The notes beneath the pieces are model-generated. The model made no database searches, had not been told where the DNA came from, and saw nothing but the letters and a program-made list of their open reading frames with translations. Both the position numbers and the translations under genes were made by a program. A DNA stretch of 33,647 nt, taken from NCBI GenBank assembly GCA_031275285.1, contig JAISOY010000048.1, positions 1 through 33,647 on the forward strand. Reading direction: 5' to 3'. How positions within the stretch are numbered: position 1 is the stretch's first letter; each line of letters starts with the position of its first letter. Positions 7,151-15,028 of the stretch are shown piece by piece. The stretch comes from Bacteroidales bacterium (GTDB taxonomy: Bacteria; Bacteroidota; Bacteroidia; Bacteroidales; UBA4181).

Positions 7151-9502
7151 TTAATAGATCAATTCAAAATTATCCACCGTCAGTTTACTATCTTTTGCCC
7201 CGATGAACAAATGTCCCTCGATACTTGAAGCCATTACCACAACGAAATGGGTTGGCGTATACAAATCGTATTTTGCATTTCTTTCGATGGGTATGGTTAT
7301 CCTTGACATTTCCGGAGAAGTGGTCATGACCTTTTCCCCGCGAGCCAGTACATGAACACCATCTACGGGTTCGCCGTTATAATTCAGGTCACCGGGACCT
7401 TCCCAGTATATCAGTTCTACCCATATCTGTCCCCTGTCTTCCCCGCTCAGGTTATCCAGTACATATTTTGCAGACACTCCGGAACCACTCACTTTACGGG
7501 ACTTTTGATATAGCGCTCCAGGAACATACTTAGCATCTAAAGCAATGGCTGTAGGACTTGCATCGAATGGTATACCGAACTTGGTCATTTTCCTTGGTTC
7601 TTCTAAAGTAATGGTAGACATGTCAAAATATCCCAAAAAGAGTGAACCTGAAGTAATCAGATTTTCCGGAAGTTTAGTTATATCTGTGGTCATCTCTGCC
7701 GCAAGACCATTACCGTTGGCAACCGAACGTGTACCCTGTACCATAAAATTATTGGCTGTGCACCATCCCCGCCCTTTTCCGGGGACAGGATCGATATTTT
7801 CAAAAAGACCATTATCATTGATCCAGAGTTCAAAGTCACTGTTCGGCAATTGCGCTTTATCCGCTAGCCGGAACTTCCAGGTCGTTAAAGTCCCCGATCC
7901 TGAAATAATATTTACATGAGTAATGTCGGTAAGTGAACGGAATTCCATAAAATCTCCATTTTGGAAAGACTCGAAAGTGGCACCATCCGATATATGCAGG
8001 TAAGGCTGAATGCGTAAAGGCAACTGATTTTTGTCATCCAGATCGATGAAGACTTCGGCTGTTGTTGTATTAATGGCGATATCATCTTCCGAAAGTGATG
8101 AAAGTGATGATTCCATGATCTCGACCCGTTCGATATCAGCTTTGTAAGCGATATTAATGTCTCTTAGTTTTACGCTCCATTCAACCACTACTCCTGAAGC
8201 CGAAGTGACGGTAAAATATTGTATGGTGGTCAGATCATTGAATATCAAAGGTTGGGCATCGACTGTTGCGCCTTCTGACAATTTTAGTTTATCAGCATTA
8301 GGCGTTACAGTTAAAGGCCAATACTTGGAGCCTGCATCTTGTGTCCTATTAACATTAAAGGTAAGTGCTTTATTGATGTTGTCAATGACCGTTGCCGTAT
8401 CCAACTTTATAAACATAACAACGGCAGAAGCTGCATTCCGGTATGTGAATGGAAATCTGTAAATATCCGCATCATCGCTCCGCATGACCATCAGTTTCCA
8501 TCTCCTGTAATATCCGGTACGGCTATCGAGGATAATGAGATCCTTTGTTGTATTAAAATCATCAAAAAATAATGACTCTCCCGGAGTATATCCGATAATC
8601 TGGGAATTGGCAAGTACGGCCAATTCCGGGACAAGCTCCAGATTCATGCTTCTGGTTCTTGAAGCAACGTTGAAGATAAGTAATGCCTGTTGTTCACTGA
8701 TATCTATCCTGGATAAGTCATACCCATCAGTTTTTACAATGGCTTTTTGTTTTCCCGGTGTCAATGATACGGCAGACCGGATATCGGATGTCTCATTTCC
8801 CGTTATCTCTTTTGTTTGTCTCAGGAATAATTTCCACTCCTGTACAGCACCATTTTCAGCTTCAATGGTATATTTCAGACCATCGTCGTAATTATTAAAG
8901 GAAAAAGCCAGTAATTCCTTATCCAGGGTATTATTTTCGTCTTTGATGTAGGCATGATCTGAAAGTGTGGCAACAGCAGTCATTTCCACCGGGAAGTTTA
9001 CGCCTGTTGCATATATTTCAACAGTCCTTTTGATCGGATTTATAAATGCATTGGGAGCGACCATGGCATTTTCGGAAGAATGACCTGTTACCACCAGTTT
9101 TTTGAAATCGTTCATTTCATCCTGGTCCAGGACCCCTAGTTTAATATAGTAAGACTTTGTCTGGCCGCTTTTTGCAACCAGGTAAAACCGGTTAAACTGA
9201 ATGTCACCTAGATCGAACTTAATATCGTCAAATGAAGAAAAAGAGGTTCCGGGAACAGCCCGTTCTGTTTCCGGACTTATTTCGGGGCTGGCGCTTATAC
9301 TCATGGGAAACAGGGATACTCCACGGAGAACAGGGATCTCTATGGTATCTTTGTTGATCACCGGTGTTCCTAATTCTATTTCCGGAGGTGTAACAGAAAG
9401 TATGTTAAATGCAGTGAGTTCTGCTTTATCGCTCAGATCCGTTACTTTTGTACATGTGTTGAACAATAATAATATTGATAAAATGCATAGAATATGTTTC
9501 AT
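7151..9502 (-). CDS. Large surface lipoprotein with five Ig-like modules and a C-terminal PCMD domain
   Basis: A 783-residue predicted lipoprotein. A hydrophobic signal ends at C17 (LLLFNTC), a relaxed lipobox. Five modules of about 105 residues follow; each ends in a recognisable strand: SYYIKLGV (near 120), EWKLFLRQ (223), RWKLMVMR (335), EWSVKLRD (442) and TWKFRLAD (542). The last 230 residues (about 551-783), beginning PNSDFELW and including GRGWCTANN and the FGIPF and SGEDRGQIWVELIYW segments, match my memory of PCMD (putative carbohydrate metabolism domain), whose function is not experimentally defined. It is likely exposed on the cell surface, perhaps binding glycans. The beta-barrel gene follows in the same operon. 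Confidence 0.85.
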   Translation of the reverse strand: MKHILCILSILLLFNTCTKVTDLSDKAELTAFNILSVTPPEIELGTPVINKDTIEIPVLRGVSLFPMSISASPEISPETERAVPGTSFSSFDDIKFDLGDIQFNRFYLVAKSGQTKSYYIKLGVLDQDEMNDFKKLVVTGHSSENAMVAPNAFINPIKRTVEIYATGVNFPVEMTAVATLSDHAYIKDENNTLDKELLAFSFNNYDDGLKYTIEAENGAVQEWKLFLRQTKEITGNETSDIRSAVSLTPGKQKAIVKTDGYDLSRIDISEQQALLIFNVASRTRSMNLELVPELAVLANSQIIGYTPGESLFFDDFNTTKDLIILDSRTGYYRRWKLMVMRSDDADIYRFPFTYRNAASAVVMFIKLDTATVIDNINKALTFNVNRTQDAGSKYWPLTVTPNADKLKLSEGATVDAQPLIFNDLTTIQYFTVTSASGVVVEWSVKLRDINIAYKADIERVEIMESSLSSLSEDDIAINTTTAEVFIDLDDKNQLPLRIQPYLHISDGATFESFQNGDFMEFRSLTDITHVNIISGSGTLTTWKFRLADKAQLPNSDFELWINDNGLFENIDPVPGKGRGWCTANNFMVQGTRSVANGNGLAAEMTTDITKLPENLITSGSLFLGYFDMSTITLEEPRKMTKFGIPFDASPTAIALDAKYVPGALYQKSRKVSGSGVSAKYVLDNLSGEDRGQIWVELIYWEGPGDLNYNGEPVDGVHVLARGEKVMTTSPEMSRITIPIERNAKYDLYTPTHFVVVMASSIEGHLFIGAKDSKLTVDNFELIY

Positions 9503-9538
9503 TTTTTAATTTTTTGTTTCGAATAATATAGATATCCA

Positions 9539-9585
9539 GACCTTATAATAAGGTCCAGTATATTAAAATATACATTTAAAATGTA
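9539..9585. repeat. Three consecutive inverted repeats upstream of the PCMD lipoprotein
   Basis: Three adjacent dyads lie in the 207-bp divergent region between 9502 and 9710: GACCTTA-TAA-TAAGGTC (9539-9555), GTATAT-TAAA-ATATAC (9558-9573) and TACATTT-A-AAATGTA (9571-9585, sharing three bases with the second). They could be operators or form hairpins in the leader of the minus-strand transcript. No known regulator site is recognised. Confidence 0.45.
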
Positions 9586-9673
9586 CATAGTCAAGTTATT
9601 ATGTCTGATAATTGTCTGTGTGCTAAATGATAAATACAATTGATAAAAGTAGGGATAAAAATTCGAAAATCAT

Positions 9674-9681
9674 TAACTTTG
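9674..9681 (+). promoter_or_regulatory. Candidate -7 box for the CCA-adding-type gene
   Basis: TAACTTTG matches the Bacteroides -7 consensus TAnnTTTG and lies 28 nt before the ATG at 9710. No convincing TTTG is seen at the -33 position. Confidence 0.35.
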
Positions 9682-9709
9682 CCGGCATTAATTATCCAAC
9701 CGACAAGAA

Positions 9710-11125
9710 ATGCTGGGAAACCTGAAACATCCGGTTTTTAAATTGATATCAGATATCCTGGAAAAGGATCAGTTATGTGCTTTTGTGATAGGTGGTTATG
9801 TTCGTGACCTGTTGATTGGACGTTCATCCAAGGATATTGATATTGTCGTTTTGGGTAATGGAATAGATCTGGCCCGTAAAGTAGCTGCAAGTATTGATCC
9901 GTCTTTGCCGGTCAGTATTTTTAAGAATTTCGGGACAGCAATGCTTCGGTATGGAAGTGATGAGATTGAGTTTGTCGGGGCACGCCGTGAGTCATACAGT
10001 CGGAATTCACGGAACCCGGTGTGTGAGGATGGATCTCTCGAAGACGATCAGTTACGTCGTGATTTTACGATTAATGCACTGGCTATATCTTTAAACAAGG
10101 AAACTTACGGTCAGTTGATCGACCCGTTTAATGGTCAGGAGGATCTGGAAAATAAGATTATACGTACTCCGTCAAATCCGGATACGACTTTCAGTGATGA
10201 TCCCTTACGTATGATGCGTGCTGTTCGTTTTGCCACCCAACTTGGATATACGATAGAAAAAGACACTTTTGAAGCTATCAAAAGAAATAAAGAAAGGATA
10301 AGTATTGTATCCAAGGAACGTATTGCTGATGAATTGCATAAAATTATCCTTTCTCCCCGTCCTTCCATTGGTTTTCTTTTACTGGATAAATCCGGATTAC
10401 TTGAATTGGTTTTTCCAGCCCTGGCAGCGATGAAAGGAGTAGAGAAAAAAGGTAAATTTGCCCATAAAGACAATTTTTTACATAGTATTCAGGTGTTGGA
10501 CAACATTACTCAGCATACTGACCAACTGTGGCTTCGATGGGCAGCTTTGATCCATGATATCGGAAAGCCTGCAACAAAACATTTTCAGCCGGATGCGGGA
10601 TGGACGTTCCATGGACATGAATTTGTCGGTTATAAAATGATTCCCGATCTGTTCCGTTCTATGAAATTGCCCTTGAATGAATCCATGAAATATGTGCAGA
10701 AATTGGTATTACTTCATTTACGCCCTATCATATTGGCTGAAGATATTGTTACCGATTCTGCGGTGAGGCGCTTGTTGTTTGAGGCCGGTGATGATATTGA
10801 TGATCTGATGATGCTCTGTGAGGCAGACATTACATCTAAAAATGAACACAAAGTGGAACGTTACCGGCAGAATTTCGAACTGGTACGTCATAAACTACAT
10901 GAAATAGAAGAAAAGGATGCTATCCGTAATTTCCAGCCTCCTGTATCGGGAAGCGAAATCATTGAAACATTCGGTCTGTCTCCGGGCAGGGAGATAGGTG
11001 TGATCAAGAATGCCATTAAGGATGCTATCCTGGATGGGATTATTCCCAATGAATATGGAGCAGCCAGAACATTCATGATAGAAAAAGCAGCTGAATTAGG
11101 ATTGAAACCTGTGTCCAACTCATAA
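9710..11125 (+). CDS. CCA tRNA nucleotidyltransferase-type enzyme with HD domain
   Basis: A 471-residue class II (bacterial) poly(A) polymerase/tRNA nucleotidyltransferase, which adds or repairs the CCA end of tRNA in the cytoplasm. The head has [10 protein letters not shown] (GG at 28-29) and the metal-binding DID (D42, D44), followed by [10 protein letters not shown] at 116-125 and the neck signature [14 protein letters not shown] (162-175). A C-terminal HD domain is present with H258, the H282-D283 pair in IHDIGKP and H301 in HGHE, as in Bacteroidota homologues where it may give phosphatase or 2',3'-cyclic phosphodiesterase activity. It is followed by the DUF6051-like gene 14 nt downstream. 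Function is sure at family level; CCA-adding versus A-adding specificity is not decided by eye. Confidence 0.92.
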   Translation: MLGNLKHPVFKLISDILEKDQLCAFVIGGYVRDLLIGRSSKDIDIVVLGNGIDLARKVAASIDPSLPVSIFKNFGTAMLRYGSDEIEFVGARRESYSRNSRNPVCEDGSLEDDQLRRDFTINALAISLNKETYGQLIDPFNGQEDLENKIIRTPSNPDTTFSDDPLRMMRAVRFATQLGYTIEKDTFEAIKRNKERISIVSKERIADELHKIILSPRPSIGFLLLDKSGLLELVFPALAAMKGVEKKGKFAHKDNFLHSIQVLDNITQHTDQLWLRWAALIHDIGKPATKHFQPDAGWTFHGHEFVGYKMIPDLFRSMKLPLNESMKYVQKLVLLHLRPIILAEDIVTDSAVRRLLFEAGDDIDDLMMLCEADITSKNEHKVERYRQNFELVRHKLHEIEEKDAIRNFQPPVSGSEIIETFGLSPGREIGVIKNAIKDAILDGIIPNEYGAARTFMIEKAAELGLKPVSNS

Positions 11126-11139
11126 ACTTGCATTATCAT

Positions 11140-12360
11140 ATGGAATATTATGAATTACATCAGAAATTAAAGGAAAAAGTCAATTATGATGATTTTGTAA
11201 AAATAGATGACCTGACGGATTTATATAATTTTGATTTTGAGTCGCTTTCGTGTCGGATATTACCTTGTGAGGGAAGATATCAATGTGAAAAACATAACTT
11301 TGATTGTCATTTACCCTATGAGTTTGAAAATAGTATTGCTAATCAAAGTAATACATTGAATATCGCGGATGCGCATATCACAGAGAACCATCAATTTCGT
11401 TATCATGTTTTTCATCCTTCGGGTTCGGGAAAATCCAGGGAAGTGGTTCTGATGTTCCATGGTTTCAATGAGAAACATTGGGCCAAATATCTTCCATGGG
11501 CCAAACGGTTGAGCGAAAATACCGGAAAAACGATCATTCTTTTTCCGATCGCATTCCACATGAACCGCGCTCCTCAGGATTGGAGCGATCGGAGAAAAAT
11601 GTTTGCCATATCGGAGTTGCGGCGCAAACAGTTTCCTCAAATCGTCAATTCCACCTTATCCAATGTAGCCATCAGTATGAGGCTGCATGCCCGTCCGCAA
11701 AGGTTTTTCTGGTCCGGACTGCAATCTTATTATGATGTTATCCAGTTGGTAAAAGAAATAAAATCAGGAAAGCATCCCTTAGTTGAAGCCAATGCCAGTA
11801 TTGATTTTTTTGCCTATTCCATAGGCTGCCTTTTGGCTGAGATATTGATGATGACCAACGAAAACGATTATTTTGAGCATTCAAAGTTATTTATGTTTTG
11901 TGGGGGGCCGGTTTTTAACCGGTTATCACCGGTTTCCAAATTTATCCTTGACAGTGAGGCCAATGTTGCCCTGTATTCTTTTGTAGTAGAACATCTCGAA
12001 AATCATTTAAAAAATGACCCGCACCTGCAACATTATCTCAGTGAAGCACATCCTGAAGGCATCTACTTCCGGAGTATGTTGAATTATGGAAATATGCTTA
12101 AATTCAGGGAAGAAGCTCTTCGGCGTATCGGGGAGCGGGTTATGTCCGTAGCTTTGGAAAATGATACGGTCATTCCGCCTTATGAAGTGATCAATACTTT
12201 ACAGGGAGTAGCCCGTAATATTCCCGCTAAAGTGGAAATTATAAATTTTCCGTATGAATACAAGCATGAAGATCCTTTCCCCAGTATTACGTCAATTGCC
12301 CCGGAAGTGACCAGGCAGTTCTACCGCGTATTTGAAATGGCGGGACGATTTCTTCAATGA
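11140..12360 (+). CDS. Alpha/beta-hydrolase-fold protein, DUF6051-like
   Basis: A 406-residue cytoplasmic protein without signal peptide. It has alpha/beta-hydrolase landmarks: the oxyanion-loop motif FHGFN (106-110) after strand VVLM, a nucleophile elbow FAYSIGC with S227, an acid candidate D342 (ALENDTVIPP, at the usual strand-7 position) and H376 (KHEDPFP). Length and layout resemble DUF6051 proteins of Bacteroidota, a family without known substrate; this assignment is from memory. An in-frame TTG at 11128 lies upstream, but the ATG at 11140 is preferred. The gene ends one base before the convergent radC stop, leaving no room for a terminator between them. Confidence 0.72.
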   Translation: MEYYELHQKLKEKVNYDDFVKIDDLTDLYNFDFESLSCRILPCEGRYQCEKHNFDCHLPYEFENSIANQSNTLNIADAHITENHQFRYHVFHPSGSGKSREVVLMFHGFNEKHWAKYLPWAKRLSENTGKTIILFPIAFHMNRAPQDWSDRRKMFAISELRRKQFPQIVNSTLSNVAISMRLHARPQRFFWSGLQSYYDVIQLVKEIKSGKHPLVEANASIDFFAYSIGCLLAEILMMTNENDYFEHSKLFMFCGGPVFNRLSPVSKFILDSEANVALYSFVVEHLENHLKNDPHLQHYLSEAHPEGIYFRSMLNYGNMLKFREEALRRIGERVMSVALENDTVIPPYEVINTLQGVARNIPAKVEIINFPYEYKHEDPFPSITSIAPEVTRQFYRVFEMAGRFLQ

Positions 12361-12361
12361 T

Positions 12362-13051
12362 TTATAGTTCCATTTCGTCGGCAAAGCTATAATACCGGTT
12401 GTCGGAAATGATGATATGGTCAAGTAAGGCAATATCCAATAATGCCCCACCTTCTTTTATCTTTTTGGTGATCGACCGGTCCTGTTCACTGGGAGTGAGG
12501 TTTCCTGAAGGATGATTGTGACATATGATGATGGATGAGGCAAGCCGTTCGATGGCTTTTTTCATGATCAAACGAACATCCACGGAAACATCCGACAGAC
12601 CGCCCGAACTCAACTGTTGCATATCGATGATCCGGTTGGAACGGTTCAGGAAAAGTAACCAGAACGCTTCATGTGGTAAATCACTCAATATCGGGTGAAA
12701 CAACAGGAAAGTATCTTTGCTGCTTTTGATTTGCTTTTTTTCGACAATACCACTGCTTCCCCGCCTTTTCCCCAATTCCATGGCAGCAACGATGCTGATG
12801 GCCTTGGCTTCACCCACGCCTTTGTTTTTCCGGAGGTCGGATATGGTAAGCTTACCCAGCTCAGATAGACTGTTTCCCGATTGTAATAATATCTTTTTTG
12901 CCAGTTCGACCGCATTTTCATCCCGGGATCCGGAACCGATGATAATGGCCAATAACTCTGCATTACTTAAACTGATCACACCTTTTTGCATGAGTTTTTC
13001 GCGCGGCCGGTCGTCTTCAGACCAATCTTTGATTGTAAATGAATTTCCCAT
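12362..13051 (-). CDS. radC: RadC-family JAB1/MPN domain protein
   Basis: A 229-residue complete RadC protein. An N-terminal helix-hairpin-helix-like region (about 20-95, LSNAELLAIIIGSG and KNKGVGEAKA) precedes the metalloprotease-like MPN domain. The JAMM zinc motif is intact: H178 and H180 in CHNHPSGNLTPSEQD and D191, with E128 as the upstream acid. RadC was named for DNA repair, but its biochemical role remains unsettled. It follows rpsT on the same strand, separated by a hairpin terminator, so it probably has its own promoter or depends on readthrough. Confidence 0.95.
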   Translation of the reverse strand: MGNSFTIKDWSEDDRPREKLMQKGVISLSNAELLAIIIGSGSRDENAVELAKKILLQSGNSLSELGKLTISDLRKNKGVGEAKAISIVAAMELGKRRGSSGIVEKKQIKSSKDTFLLFHPILSDLPHEAFWLLFLNRSNRIIDMQQLSSGGLSDVSVDVRLIMKKAIERLASSIIICHNHPSGNLTPSEQDRSITKKIKEGGALLDIALLDHIIISDNRYYSFADEMEL

Positions 13052-13065
13052 ATAGTATTAAGTTG

Positions 13066-13100
13066 TAAAAAAAGAAAAAGCCCTCCGTTTGAGGAAGGGC
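13066..13100 (-). terminator. Rho-independent terminator after rpsT
   Basis: On the minus strand the hairpin GCCCTTCC-TCAAAC-GGAGGGC (13100-13080, one bulged base) is followed by a run of T interrupted by one C. It lies 27 nt after the rpsT stop and before the radC start. Confidence 0.85.
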
Positions 13101-13126
13101 AAATGTATCATCAGCAAATAACCGGC

Positions 13127-13381
13127 TTACGCCAATGTATTGATATAATTAGCCAACTTTGATTTTAAGTTGGAAGCTTTGTTTTTATGAATTACACTTT
13201 TCTTTGCTAATTTATCCAACATAGCGGAAACAGCAGGATACTGTTCCATTGCAGATGCTTTTTCAGTTGTTTGACGCAACTTTTTAATAGCATTGCGGGT
13301 AGTCCTTGCGTAATATTTATTTTCCAATCTACGTTTCTCGCTTTGCCTTATCCTTTTGATGGATGATTTATGATTTGCCAT
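13127..13381 (-). CDS. rpsT: 30S ribosomal protein S20
   Basis: An 84-residue protein of exactly the expected size and composition for S20, which binds 16S rRNA in the small subunit. It begins with the diagnostic [18 protein letters not shown], is rich in Lys/Arg, and contains the later segment [13 protein letters not shown]. It is a single-gene transcription unit with a good Bacteroides-type promoter upstream and a hairpin terminator downstream. Confidence 0.97.
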   Translation of the reverse strand: MANHKSSIKRIRQSEKRRLENKYYARTTRNAIKKLRQTTEKASAMEQYPAVSAMLDKLAKKSVIHKNKASNLKSKLANYINTLA

Positions 13382-13416
13382 ACTTCAATTAAAAATTATA
13401 CCATTTTTTGAGGGCA

Positions 13417-13447
13417 CAAAGATAGAATAATATTTCATATGCAACAA
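13417..13447 (-). promoter_or_regulatory. Bacteroides-type promoter of rpsT
   Basis: On the minus strand TATCTTTG (13424-13417) is a perfect -7 box, and TTG (13447-13445) lies about 20 nt upstream as a near match to the -33 box. The transcript would start close to 13410, about 30 nt before the rpsT ATG. Confidence 0.65.
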
Positions 13448-13529
13448 GTTTTTTGAATAATTTTACCACTTATGCTATATTTTTCAACAAAGATCATTCT
13501 CTGGTTTTTAGCAGGACTACATTCGTATA

Positions 13530-14876
13530 TCAATCTTTGGCTAACTTATAGATTTTCAAAATGGAAGGGTGGGGTAGTGTGCCGTTTCTTCTGGCATCCC
13601 TGTTGGCAGGTAAAGTTTCCCAACGTAATAAATAAAATTCTTTATTGTTGGATGACCTGCCGCTATCGAATGTTTTCCTGACAGACATTTCCGGATAATC
13701 AGATGTTATCATATCCAGTTCATCCGGATACCTGCGTGTATATGGACGACTACCTACCGGATCCATGGTTCTTCCATCCAGTAGTATCTCGCCACTTCCG
13801 GCATCTACTCTGTGATAACCGAAGGCGACCTGTCCATTGGGAAGAGATTTGGGCCGGTCGACACTTAATTGGCTGAATACAGATCCGTTACCCTGAAATA
13901 CCCAGTGGAAATCCCAGTTGGTGACCTGTTTTTTGAGCCATTTTCCATTCTCATAACGGGCAATAAATAGTTGCGTATTCAGGTGCTGATCGTATTTATG
14001 ATAACCAATAAGTACTTTTCCGGACGGGTCGAAACCCAACTTAATACCCGGATTGAACAATCCGCCGCCAGGGGGCGTATCATCTACATATAGGGATGAT
14101 TCTTCTATGGTGATCGGAAGAGTTACTTTTTCTCCGGCGATATTTTCCCAATTAGAGAGATCTTTGCTCCGCGCATATGATAAGGTATGATTGGTGGCGC
14201 AGTCCGGTGTTTCCCTCCAGACCCAGATCATATGGTAATAGTTGTCCGGTCCCGGAACCGGTCCGTCCATATAGGCATTTCTTTTTCCTTTACCATCAAT
14301 CAATGGCTCATTCAAATAGCGCTCCCATACTTGTTTTTTTGCATCCCATACATTATATATTTCATATCCGTTTCCGCTTCCTCCATGTCGATAATGGAAA
14401 ATAAATGCTCCATCCGGACCATTCATAAAAACAGGGTAGGTCATTCTGTCTTCTTCTGTACCGACCATTTTGGGTATACGGGTCAAGGAATGTATGTCCA
14501 AAGGCTTAAGGCTCCTGTAGTAGATGAGTGGACTTGCATGAAGATTGCCTACTACATGTATGTATCCTTCGGAATCTATTTTAAGTACTACATAATTGTG
14601 ACTGTCCCAGCCTATTTTATTGTCCAGTATCTGATAATCCCAGATACAATTATCTGTTTTACGTGAAGCAACGGTCATGTTTTTTGCCGAATCATAATAT
14701 GCGACAAATTGTTGGTTACCATGTGTACATAGTGCAAAACCAACGGGAAAAGAGGACGGAACATATGAAATATCACATACTTCCTGTATTATGGGGTATT
14801 CCTGGGAAAAAACAAATACAGGACATGAAAAAAGAAGGATCAGTAAAAATATTTTTGTATGTATGGTACGATTCAT
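13530..14876 (-). CDS. Exported BNR-4 family beta-propeller protein, possible polysaccharide lyase
   Basis: A 448-residue protein with a signal peptide cleaved near FVFSQ-E (about 25). The body has repeated beta-propeller blades with Asp-box-like turns, such as KIDSEGYIHVVG, MNGPDGAFIFHYR and GFDPSGKVLIGYH, typical of the BNR-4 family. BNR-4 folds include ulvan lyases PL24 and PL25. H93 and H113 (GWDSHNY and GNLH) are 20 residues apart, and Y147 and R163 are 16 apart. As I recall, these spacings equal those of the catalytic His-His and Tyr-Arg pairs of a PL25 ulvan lyase. It follows two carbohydrate enzymes on the same strand, supporting a role in uronate-containing glycan breakdown. A non-lyase glycosidase or binding role is possible. 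Confidence 0.75.
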   Translation of the reverse strand: MNRTIHTKIFLLILLFSCPVFVFSQEYPIIQEVCDISYVPSSFPVGFALCTHGNQQFVAYYDSAKNMTVASRKTDNCIWDYQILDNKIGWDSHNYVVLKIDSEGYIHVVGNLHASPLIYYRSLKPLDIHSLTRIPKMVGTEEDRMTYPVFMNGPDGAFIFHYRHGGSGNGYEIYNVWDAKKQVWERYLNEPLIDGKGKRNAYMDGPVPGPDNYYHMIWVWRETPDCATNHTLSYARSKDLSNWENIAGEKVTLPITIEESSLYVDDTPPGGGLFNPGIKLGFDPSGKVLIGYHKYDQHLNTQLFIARYENGKWLKKQVTNWDFHWVFQGNGSVFSQLSVDRPKSLPNGQVAFGYHRVDAGSGEILLDGRTMDPVGSRPYTRRYPDELDMITSDYPEMSVRKTFDSGRSSNNKEFYLLRWETLPANRDARRNGTLPHPSILKIYKLAKD

Positions 14877-14953
14877 CCTGATGGAATATTTTATATATCA
14901 ACAAAAATTATTGATAATATATTGGGTGATTTTTGCAGTTTCAACATATTTTA

Positions 14954-14966
14954 AGCACTCAGTGCT
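14954..14966. promoter_or_regulatory. 13-nt inverted repeat upstream of the BNR-4 gene
   Basis: AGCACT-C-AGTGCT is a perfect dyad in the 152-bp space between the BNR-4 gene and the GH-D gene. It is too short and lacks a T-run for a terminator, so an operator-like site is possible. Confidence 0.3.
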
Positions 14967-15028
14967 ATTTGTTGTTCTGTTAAGCCGCATTGATCAAGTT
15001 GATTAAACATGATATTGATTTATTGATA

